Shown here: positions 23,001-35,000 of the stretch, one piece after another
How positions within the stretch are numbered: the first letter of the stretch is position 1
Layout of the letters: each line of letters opens with the position of its first letter
NCBI GenBank assembly: GCA_922989275.2
Contig: OV277869.1
Location: 24,934,189-24,998,188, forward strand
Source of the DNA: Gari tellinella
Lineage: Eukaryota; Mollusca; Bivalvia; Cardiida; Psammobiidae
DNA length: 64,000 bases
Reading direction: 5' to 3'
The notes under the pieces: generated by a model
Told to the model about the DNA's origin: nothing
Seen by the model: only the letters and a program-made list of their open reading frames with translations
The model's database searches: none
Translations under genes and position numbers: made by a program

Positions 23001-26000
23001 CGGATGTAGTTTGCATAATCACGCGAGATTCTCACGTTCAAAACGTAATTTCAATAATGTGTAACAGAAACTTTCTACACATCCTAATGCGACACGTTAT
23101 TTCAAGTAAACACGCTCGACCTTCGAATTCGTGTACTTCATCGGAAGGGGATATATAGGAGATATTTATTAAAAACCGCATTAACCAAGTAACAGTTTGT
23201 TTCAAGTGCATTATCTTTTAATGAATTGTGCTTTTAAAACGCCTTCACGACTCGGACTTGAATGTTTTAAAAACACCAATGCCGATGCAAAGCGTCTACA
23301 GAATTTGTAAAAGGCTTCGCACCTACCGATTCTAGTTATTGACAGGAATGGTGACGTATTTGCGATAGCATGCATCGGCAAAGGCAGATAAACTTTATTT
23401 GTGTCATAAAGAGATTGTTTTATAGCTAAAAGTTGTTTTAAACACAATGTGGTTAAACTGGTGATACAGTGCGGTACGGAGCCTTCAGGTACAATACGCG
23501 TATTGTTTCAAGAGCGTATTGCAATATACCGATATACCGGTATACCGTTACACCACTACTTTTAACCTGCTTTAAATGTTTAAATGGTCATATGTCTTCA
23601 TAAGAAACAGGCTATGGGGTAAAGGGTTAAAGGTACAGTTCTTACAGTCGCACTTAAAATAGAAAATGGAAATCTTAGGGTTTTTATGATCAACTTATTG
23701 CAGCCCTTGTATTTTTTTGTCAGTATAGAGCATCTTGATTGTGGTACTTTATATCTTGTGCAGGTGGTTCTTTGTCGTGGGTAGAGGTGGAGGCAGTGAG
23801 AACAAACAGCAGTGAGTATTCATAATCTTGAGCTGTGCCATGAGAAAACCACACCTATTTTATTGCAAACAGTGTAGACCAAGACCAGTTGCCACATCAG
23901 TGACGCTGCAAGTTGAAAGTAAAGCAGAATGCACCTTAGACATGTTCTGCTTTACTTTCAGTCTGCTTTAACCCATTACCCCATAGCCTGTTTCTAGTTT
24001 TGAAGATATGTGATCACTTAAAGCAGGTTGAAAGTAAAGCAGAATGTGCCTTAAGGCACATTCTGCTTTACTTTCAACCTGCTTTAAGCTATTTTCTGCT
24101 AGAATATAGAAAATATTTCTTATTATTTTTATTTGTGACAGTATAAATTGGAACTATTTTCTTCAGTAGAGGAATTAATTGATGGCGTAAAAAGGCTTAT
24201 TTATTGGGTAATGGGTTAAGCTACATGTATCTTCTACTTGAATATAGAAAAAATTGTTCATGATACTTATTCATGACTGTAAAATGTTGAACTATTTCTT
24301 TAGTGTAGGAATAAAACCTGTATCAATGGAGTAAATGGTTAAAGGGTCTGTCTGACATGTGTCTGAACTCTTTCCTGGAAAAAAACCCTATTTTATTAGC
24401 CATTGTAATAGTTGAGATGATAAATCTAAGAAGTTCAGAATGGGAGCGATCGAGTTTCATACATGAATATTCAGCTAGAGAGGGGTTAAAACTTGGGGCA
24501 GTTGTTTCATAGATATATCTAATCTAGGATAGTACTGTACAGTGACACCTATCTATTATTACCATTTAGTCATTCACCTCTGAAACTTCAAATTAACAAC
24601 TCACGTTTCCAATTAACCGTTTACTCCATAGTCTGTTTCTAATTTTGAAGACAGGTGATCACTTAAAGCAGGTTGAAAGTAAAGCAGAATGCGCCTTAAT
24701 GCACATTCTACTTTACTTTCAGCCTGCTTTAAGAGCTCTACCATCTACTAGAATATAGAAAATATTTCTTATGATATATATTCACGACTGTATCACTAAG
24801 TTAAACACTATTTAATTCAGTGAAGGATTAAATTAAAGGCGTATTTATGGGGGAATGGGTTAAATAAAATCCATTTTTGACTATTTGAGAGACATCTCTT
24901 TTATAATGCACTGTAAAAATTAATGGCAAACAGTGTATACCTAGATTTGAGCCAGGGCTCCCGTAGGAGCCAACTGATCTGGGTCTACTCTATTTACACG
25001 GACAAGTTTACTCAGGGGTGGTGGTCCCCTTATATTTACCAGTACCAAACCACACGGGACACTTTAATAATGTTTTCAAAAAGGGTCAATATAAATGGTT
25101 TCAGAGAAGGATTAAGACATTTTTATTATGTGATAAAATCAAATGAAATTTTTGAAACAGGCTCCTCGCAGCAACTGTTTTTGTTATGCCAAACATGATC
25201 ATGTTCCATTTCAGGTCACATTGCTCCTACCACAGTAAGTATAAACAGTGTTACTTAACCCTTTCCCTCATCTAAGAAGCGCCTTTTAGCGCATTCAGTT
25301 TATTCCTCCGCTGAAGAAAATAGTTCTAATTTATACAGTCATCAAAACATGTATCATAAGAAATATTTTCTATACTCTAGCAGGTAGTAGCTTAAAGCAG
25401 GCTGAAAGTAAAGCAGAATGCGCCTTAAGGCGCATTCTGCTTTACTTTCAACCTGCTTTAAGTAGTCACCTGTCTTCAAAACTAGAAACAGGCTATGGGG
25501 TAAAGGGTTAAGCCTATCACAGTCAAATTTTGTTCATTAACCCTTTTTTTCATCACATTTTACACTGCTTTAATACTGTGGTCTGCACTTTTGTTTCAAA
25601 GCTGGATATTAGGCAAATTGACTGATGATATAAGATTATTGATCATATATCAAAACGATCATGTGGTGTCTGATCAGGATCCAAACTGTTTGCAAAATTT
25701 ACTGTACTGTCACCTATGGCTATTAATTAAGTTGTAACATATTCATACAGGGCAGCCGGGCCGGACAGACAGACACTCCCTCCCTACAACGGCCATCGGA
25801 ACAACGATCCCTCCTTACAACTACGCTGCAATATCATCTGCTTAACTGTTTTCTGCTGCTAGGATTCAAAGAAAAACCCTTCCAATAAGTACATACAGTG
25901 CTCCCTCCTTATAATGGCTCCTTACAACTATTCCCTCCTTACAACAATGCTTACCGCTATCATCGATATGGTACTTTTTTGTAAATTTTGTAAGGGGAGA

Positions 26001-29000
26001 TAACTCTTTTTACTTTAATAACTCAAAATTTTCAACACTGACCTTTCAATTTCTTTTCATATTTTGAACTGCCTTAGCATGGGCTTTCATCTGGTAGAAT
26101 ATAAAAAAAAGTTTAATACTAGAACTATTTCATTTTCAAACTTTTTTTAATTTTTTTCATTAAATAAAAAATCTCATAAAATCATGCCCAATACAAAGCA
26201 TATTTTTGATATTCAAGGATCCATATTGTTCAAACCTGGTGCCTGCTTTGTCTAAATTTGGTTTCTATATGTGAAAATACCACCATAGACATGAAATAAA
26301 TAATGAAAACCCAAATTATCATGTTTGTTTCGTTTTGAAATAAATTTTACTGAAGCTTGTACTCTGAATGGGTAAAATTTGAAAAAAGCGTCCAAAATTT
26401 GACATACCTTTTTCAAATCGCTGTAGCTAAAAAAAAAAAGGACACCACCATATATATTTTTTTTCATTTTTTCATTTATCATAAACAGCTCTTCCAAAAA
26501 AACAATGTTAGCAAAAATGTTTGATACTTTGAAAAATTGGCTTATGACATTGATACACCCTTAAGCGGTTTTGAAATAATGAAATTTCAATTGTAGAAAC
26601 ACATGTCAATGTAGAATGTTGACCACAGATTTTTATTTGTACAATATTAATATTGTTATATTTTCATTATATTTTTCAGCACAAATGGTACTGGTTCATA
26701 GTGAATATGCAGGATGATAAATTCAAGCTCTGGGTGTTCCTGGCAATAGTCATGCTGAACATCGTCATGGTCCTCATTGCTATATTCTGCCGGGTAAAAC
26801 ATCCACTTAAACTCCATAAATACACTTTTTTACCCCTTCAATTTATTCCTCCACTGAAGAAAATAGTTTCACTTTATTCTATCATGAATAACAGAATATA
26901 CATGTACACTGTATGAAAAAGTTTAGTCATCCTAGCAGATGGTAGCTTAAAGCAGGCTTAAGGTAAAGCAGAATTACTGGTAGTTATGAGAGAAAGCTGT
27001 AACTGATGTTGACCCCTGGAACAAATGTAGAATTTAATGATGTGTATACTCTTCACTAAGGTTCAGTGGGTTGACAGCAGTCTTGTACAACTCTTTCCTC
27101 CCTGAACCTTTAAATGGACAATTCCAGTTTCTATTTTAGTCTAGTCCATTTCTGACTTTTAAGGGTTGTTTTTGTCAATGCTTGGCATTATGACAAACAG
27201 TGAGGACCCTGATCAGAGGGCTCCTTTCGGAGCCCTCTGATCTGGGTCTTCACTGTTTGCACAGGACAAGTGTACTATTCAGATGTACACTGTTTGAAAA
27301 GAACGCCTATATGCGGGACTAGGGTTCAAAGGGTTAATTGAAGTTTATCTCAATGTGGATCATGTTATACTCCCCTCTCTTCAACAGCCCTCCCAACAAC
27401 AACTCCCTCCTTACAACCACCTTTGCCACAGTTCTCTTAAAACAGGACAATCATGGCTAAAGCTTTTACTGCTGAAATATTGTCTGCTTCGAATTGTTGC
27501 CTGCTGGTTTTTCTCAAAGTTTATGTAACATTTTGATGGATTAAATATAATGACGAGTGACAAACAGGTTGAATCCAGATCAGACGCCGTGTAACGCGGC
27601 GTCTGGTCTGGATTCAAACTGTTGGTAAATGTAAACCTATTTCCCTCCCTATAACGACTCCCTCCGAACTACGACATAATTTTTGTCTCCCATTGGGTGT
27701 GGTTGTAGAGAGGGAGCGCTGTATATACATATTGATGTGTTTGTGTTTCAGACTGATCAGAAATCTGAGCCCCGGGAGGTGAGAGTGTTGGGTGACCTTG
27801 ACCCTGACATGTATGTACAGCACAGACCTCACAAGAAACAGGCAGCCATGAGGTATCAGCGGTATCATTCCAAGTGACACACATAAAACTTTCTAAATTT
27901 TGGGTCACCCTGTATTATACTATTAGCTTCTGACATTATCCTAAAAATGAAACTAATTGCGTTTATCACACAGTAATTTGTCCAAATGTGCAAACAGTGT
28001 AGACCCTGATCAGGAAGTCTTATCAGGGTCTACACTGTTTTCTCAGGCCTGTCTGCTTTAAGACTTTACTTTCAACCTGCTTTAAGTGATCAACTAGCTA
28101 TTTACAGAACTAGAACTAGGCTATGAGGTAAAGGGGTCATTGTTTGAACTATTATATTAGTATAAAATCATGAAAAACTGATGGATCGAGCCGTCTATTA
28201 TCATATGGTCTGCAATGTTTTTCATTTTCCAATAAATAAATATTAGAAAATAATCTAGGGTAGTAACAAAACATAAATAGTAAAAATGGACTAGACTTCA
28301 TTGAAAACTGGAATTGGCCATTTGAAGTATCATGTCTTCATGAGTTAACCCTTTACCTCATAGCCACGGGCTGTTTCAAATTTTGAAAATAGGTGACAAC
28401 TTCAAGCAGGTTGAAAGTAAAGCAGAATCCGCCTTAAGGCACATTCTGCTTTACTTTCATCCTGCTTTAAGCTATTACCTGCCAGAATAAAGAAAATATT
28501 TCTTATTATAAATATTCATGACTGTATAAATTGGAACTCATGGGGAGTTAATAAATTTGAGGCATAAAAATGTGTATTTATGGGGTAATGGGTTAAGTAG
28601 TGACAAGAGTTTTATTTTACTAGTATGTTATCATCCATTAAGATACAATGGTCCCCTTTTAACCCATTACCCCATAAATACACATTTTTATGCCTTTAAT
28701 TTTTTCTTCTAGTGAAGAAAATAGTTCAAATATATACAGCCATGAATATATTTCATAAGAAATATTTTCAATATTCTAGCAGATAGTAGCTTAAAGCAGG
28801 CTGAAAGTAAAGCAGAATGTGCCTTATGGTTTTTCTGCTTTACTTACAACCTGCTTTAAGTTGCCACCTGTCTTCAAAACTAGAAATGGACAAAGGGGTA
28901 ATGGGTTAAAACAACACCAAATGAGAGATAAAGATTCTGTGTGTTGTTTGGAGGGAGTTATTATTGGGAGGGAATATTAATCTCCTTAGAGTGCTAAGCA

Positions 29001-32000
29001 TGACTTGGCTTACATTTTCAAACAGTTTGAATCCAGATCAGACACCAGGTAATGCTGCATCTGATCTAGGTTCATATTGTTTGCTAGTCGTCTTTATGTT
29101 TCTTCTGTCAACATGTCCAATAGATAACTTTGAGAAAATCAGCAAACAACAATTTTATAGAGGATAATCGTTTTTTTCAGTATAAGATAGAAATTTAATC
29201 CATTTCATGAACATCAGACGTTATATTTTCACGAGTGGCTTCGCCACTCGTGAAAATATAACAGTCTGATGTTCATGAAATGGATTAAATTCGATCTTAT
29301 ACTGAAAAAATACAATTATTCTATTTATTTATGCTTTTAAGCCACTTTTTAAACGAAATTGTTCGACAATTGTGAAAGCGAAAGTACATGATTTACCCCG
29401 TGTTGAGCCCCAAGTTTATATCTGACACATTAACGAAACATTTTCCCGTACGATGACATCACTTATTTATTGATTTGACGTCATCCGAATTACGTCGTTG
29501 CTCCCGATTTTGGATTCATGTTCTTCCGTTGAGTGGTTCACGACAAATCGGACTGCCGGAATTTAACGATAAGACACGATTGACTACGATTTTTGGGGAG
29601 CCATACGGGGAAAACGGCGATTGGTGATAATCCACTGCAGTGGATTACCAAGTGATAATCCACTGCTATTTTCCGGTAATCCACCGAAAAGCATAAATAA
29701 AAGCTGATAATATTGCAGCAGTGAAAGCACTAGACATAAATGTCTTGTTTGGGGAATAGCAGCAAGCATTGTTGTAAGGAGGAAATTGTTGTTTGAAGGG
29801 CAGTTGTAGGGAGGGAGCTTCATAAATTCATTATCAACCTTTGTCTTGCCTCTAGAAATTTCCTGCGAAAGATTGGTCTGTTCAAGGAAGCCAAGTCAGA
29901 GTCAATTCACCCGTACACTCGGCTGGAGGGTGGCAACTCCAGAGCAGATGCTCCAAGAGGATACGGGTTCCAACAGGTGGGTAAGATCATTTTTGATGAA
30001 TTTTATCCATTGACTTGGAACAATTTAACTTACCTTATGTGTATTTCCACTGTGTCGCACTCTTCATCAGCTGAGTGAAAGTAAGTTAAATTGTTCTGAG
30101 TCACTATGACTAAAATTCACCAAAATGTCAAATCCAGAGCAAGAGATCAGGGGCCCATATTACAAAACGTCTTACGACAAATATTGTTGTAAGTCAAATT
30201 CTAAAATTCTCAATTATTATTAATTTCTCCATCTAATCCTGTCTCGCCACATCTCTTTAGAATCATCTTGAAATGACAATTCCAGAGAGATGTTACAAGA
30301 CAGGATTAGATGGAGAAATTGAAAATTTGACGTATTTTAAAGTTTTGACTTACTACCATTTTTGAAGTGTGAGGTTTTGTGAGACAGGACCCTGAACCTT
30401 CAGTGTTTAACCCTAAATTCTTCCATAGCCAAAAGTGCCAATCTTGTATATCCAATTGTATTGAAGGCAGATGACTGCTTAAATCAAGATGAAAGCAAAG
30501 CAGAAAGCTCCTAAAGCAGAATTTTGTAATACAATGTAGGCAAAACATAATTATAAGCATTAACACATTCAACCCTAGCGATGAGTATACCCGTCATTTA
30601 CAAACAGTATACCTGCTAGGATAACACTTGTCATATGCAAACAGTGTAGACCCTGATGAGAGGGCTCCTTCAAGGAGCCCTCTGATCAGGGTATATACTG
30701 TTTGTTATTTAGAAATATATTGTTAAAATCAACCCTAAATAATAACGAGAGCACCGCAAATGGGTGCTGGACGCTCGACTTTCATATACTTGAGACGGCT
30801 ATATTTTTCAAACTTAAAGAATGTGTATGGGTGTTTAATGCCCTATTGATCATAGAAGTTTGTAAGCAACAACAACTTAAACATACTTGGACAGTCTACA
30901 TTCCACTTAAAGTAAACTATAAGTCAAAAGAAGGACAATATCTTTGCCTGCTTTACCTGCCTTGTTGTTATGTGTTGCCCTTTTGAAACTAAACAAGTAT
31001 TCAAATATATTGGAAGTTTGAAATTAATAACTTTCTACGATTACTGAATAATTTCATATACAAATTCTTAGTCAAACAAGGGCAATAACTCTGCAATGAC
31101 AAATCCCATGGTTATCTGCTGTGTTGAAAGGTGATGCCCTTTTGAAACTGAACAAGCATTAAAAGTTTCAAGTTAATACCTATGGTAATTATTGAGAAAT
31201 TTCAATTTACAAGTTTTATGTAAAAAAAAACAAGGGCAATAACTCTGGAATGGCAAATCCCCGGTCACCATTCTTGTTTGAATGAGTTGCCCTTTTGTTA
31301 TAACACAAGTATTTAAAGTTTCAAGTTAAAACCTTTGACAGTATTAAGATATTTCAATTTACAAGTTTTAAGTAAATAAATCAAGGGCAATTACTCTGGA
31401 ATCACAAATCACAGAGTAACCTACCTTGTTGTAATGAGTTGTCCTTTTGATACTTAACAGGTATTTAAAGTTTCAAGTTAATATCTTTCATAGTTATTTA
31501 GATATGTTAATTTACAATTTTTAAGTAAATAAAACATGGGCAATAACTCTGAAATGACAAATCCCTGGATTACCTGCCTTGTTGTAATGAGTTGCCCTTT
31601 TGATACTAAACAAGTATTCAAAGTTTCAAATGGATACCTTTGATAGTTATTGAGATATGTTAATTTATACTTTTAAGTAAATAAAACAGGGGCAATAACT
31701 CTGGAATGGCAAATCCTAGGGTTACCTGCATTGTTGTAATGAGTTGCTCTTTTGATACTTAATAACTATTCAAAGTTTCAAATAGATACCCCTGATAGTT
31801 ATTGAGATATGTTAATTTATAATATTTAAGTAAATAAAACAAGGGCAATAACTCTGAAATGACAAATCCCAGGGTTACCTGTCTTGTTGTAATGAGTTGC
31901 CCTTTAATACTGAACAACTATTCCAAGTTTCAAATGGATACCTTTGATAGTTATTGAGAAATGGACTCTTACAAAAACCTTAAGCAAAAAACTTAACCGA

Positions 32001-35000
32001 CGCAGACGCTGACGCAGACGACAGGGTGACGACAATAGCTCGACTTTTTGAAAAAGTCGAGCTAAAAAATGAGCAAGACTTATTTTGAAATTGGAATTGT
32101 TCGTTAAAAGTTTCAAGGGTGAATGAGTTAAGTCAATGTTAATTTACACAATGGCTTGATGATTTTCTTGATCAGAAACACTTTCACTGCCAAAGGTGCT
32201 TATTGGAGATTGTGAACAGTTTGGATTTTGTATCTTCTGATGAAGGCCTGAAAAAGGCTGAAACCAGTTAAAAGCATTAAAAACCAGACAGCTGCCTTGT
32301 GGTTAATAATACCTAAATAGCCATTGTTTGGATTTTGTTTAGACGCCATATATTAACCCCACAGATACTTCTTTTTTACGCCTTTAATTTATTTGGAATA
32401 TGATCTGAGTTTGCACTGGTTGCCTATGTCCAGTTTACGAGATGCTAGGAACAAATGAGTTTACCCATTTTCAATAGCCTGTTTCTAGTTTTGAAGACAG
32501 GTGACCATTTAAAGTAGGTTGAAAGTAAAGCAGAATGTGCCTTAAGGTGCATTCTGCTTTACTTTCAGCCTGCTTTAAGCTATTATCTGATAGAATATAG
32601 AACACATTTCTTATGATTCTTATTTGTAACAGAATAAATTGGAAATATTTTCTTCAGTAGAGGAATAATATGGGGTAATTGGTTTACATGAAATCATTTA
32701 AAGTAGTGGGAACTAAAGATATACCTTTTCAGGCTGAGGATGGCGGATATGAGTCATACAGGAGGCAGTCACGTGGTCTATATGACGATTTGGTGGATGA
32801 TTCCTTCGGGCAGGTGAACGACTATGAGGAGCCCATATCCGCACCCAGGGAATACTTTCAGCCCAAACCTCACAGGTACTGTCAAACGTGTGTTAACCCA
32901 TTACACCCATAGAATCGCCCTTTTACGCCTTTAATTTATTCATTCACTGAAAAAAATAGGTCCAATTTATACTGTCATGGACATTTACCAAAGAAATATT
33001 TTCTATATTCTTGCAGATGGTAGCTTAAAGCAGGCTGAAAGTTAAGCAGAATGTGCCTTAAGCCGCATTCTGCTTTACTTTCAACATGATTTTACTTTTT
33101 AGTGGTCACCTGTCAAAACTAAAAACAAGCTATGAGGTAAAGATAAATGCAGGTTTGAAGTAAGCAGAAAGCTCCTGTAGGAGCTTTTTGCTTTATTTTT
33201 GCCCTGCATTTAGCTGCCACCTGGGCATAAGATTACTTCTTCAGTGCTACTTGAGTGATTGAATACCTGTTTCACTGAGAACATGTTTTCTGCTTTGACA
33301 ATCAGTCTACAATTCCAAGGGAGATAACTGTTTAATTCTTAAGTTACTGAGTGACCGAGTTGTCTGCCAAATTTTTTCCATATATTACAGCGACACAATT
33401 TGATTTAAACAGTTGGGATCTTTATCAAGCCCTACTTATAGTGAGGCCTGATTGGGATCCAAATGGTTTACAAAAGTGTTCAATACAGGTCTACAATTTT
33501 TAAAGGGACTCGCAACCGGATGGTGTACTTGTCAAAATAAAATAAAATACTCAAATAAAAGCAAATTTGTGGCATTATTTGGCTTCTGATATTAAAAAAA
33601 TATGATCAGTCCAAAAAAAAGTCTCAAGAATCGTCACCGAATCTTTTTTTTTATAATTTCCATCGTTTTTCTATATAGCGTTAGTAGACGGTAAAGTTGT
33701 TGTTGTTGCTTCTCTACACGGGCTCAGACATAAACCGAGCCGAATAATGTACTATCAATAGCTACCAGTGAAGTACGTTAATTCGCTACCTTATAGATAG
33801 AGAGCGCGTGGGTAAAGGTGTCTCCTTTTTTTTCATGTTTGTCTCCGCATGGAGGGTCACAGGTTCGAATCCCACCAGAGCTTTTTTCTTTCTTTTTTTT
33901 AAATGCATTTTTTAACAGAATTTATTATCCTAAACTAAATCTTACCCATTTATATAAGCATTTGACATATATTTACAAATTACTATTTTTAATGCTAAAT
34001 CCGGTTGCGAGCCTCTTTAAAGAGCTGTACTGCATCTAAAGGAACACATTTCAGTTGCCATTCAATAAACACTGAGATTTCTAAAGGGCTTTCTGTATCA
34101 CTTTTGTCTTTCATTCAGTGACACCTTTTATTAAAGATTATCAATTTCTTCCGCTTTTGATTGGCCTTTTGAGGTGCAGGTTCTTACTATTATACCGATG
34201 ATTTTAACTCATTTGACCCTAGCGACTAGAAATACTTGTCATTAACAATCAGACGGGTATCTGTGAAAAGTACATTTGTCCTATGCAAATAGTGCAGATT
34301 CTGATCAGAGGGCTTCTGCAGGGTCTGCACTACAGTAAAACATATGCTAGCAGTCACCTGGTATAAGCAGTCACCTGGCATAAACAGTCAGTTTGATCTC
34401 CCCAAATAAATTAGTTCTATATTGCCCCTTGATTAGCCTTGGGCAGCAGTGAGGTAAAACTCATCCAAAACAATGTTTTTCACACTGTGTTTAATAGGAT
34501 AAATGGCATGTTCATCATAGAGGGAGTTTATTGTCAAGTATCTACAACTGTATTTTATTTCTATCTAGCTATGATAACTCTATGCAGACAGACAGTACAA
34601 AGGAGCAGTCAAGGACAGTGTCCTTCTCTCTCCCTCCATCTGGCCTGGAAGCTGGTGTATGTATCATCATTACATTCAATACCTGTTTTTTGCATAAATT
34701 CACACCTTCATCTCTTTACTCCATAGACTGTTGCTAGTATTGAAGAATTAGGTGACCAATAAAGCAGGTTGAAAGTAAAGCAGAATGCGCCAAAAGGCGC
34801 ATTCTGATTTACTTTCAGCCTGCTTTAAGCTATCATCTGCTAGTATAAAGGAAATGTTTCTTATATTGCATATTCATGACTGTATAAAATGGGACTATTT
34901 TTTTCAGGGGAGGAATTAGTAAAATGAGTATAAATGAGTATCTATGGAGTAATGGTTTAATAGACGATTTTCTAACCTACTGTTTTATCTTTATGTGCAG

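Noticed and set aside
29856..29976. Integrin-alpha GFFKR-like motif (GLFKEAK) in the membrane protein
   Set aside because: It lies about 40 residues from the membrane rather than at it, lacks the second F-K-R pattern, and no integrin ectodomain is present.
32240..32330. Coding exon after the Helentron-like element
   Set aside because: Only a dispersed sequence (GATGAAGGCCTGAAAAAGGC) with no open frame joined to the neighbouring exons; exon 9 to exon 10 phases already match.
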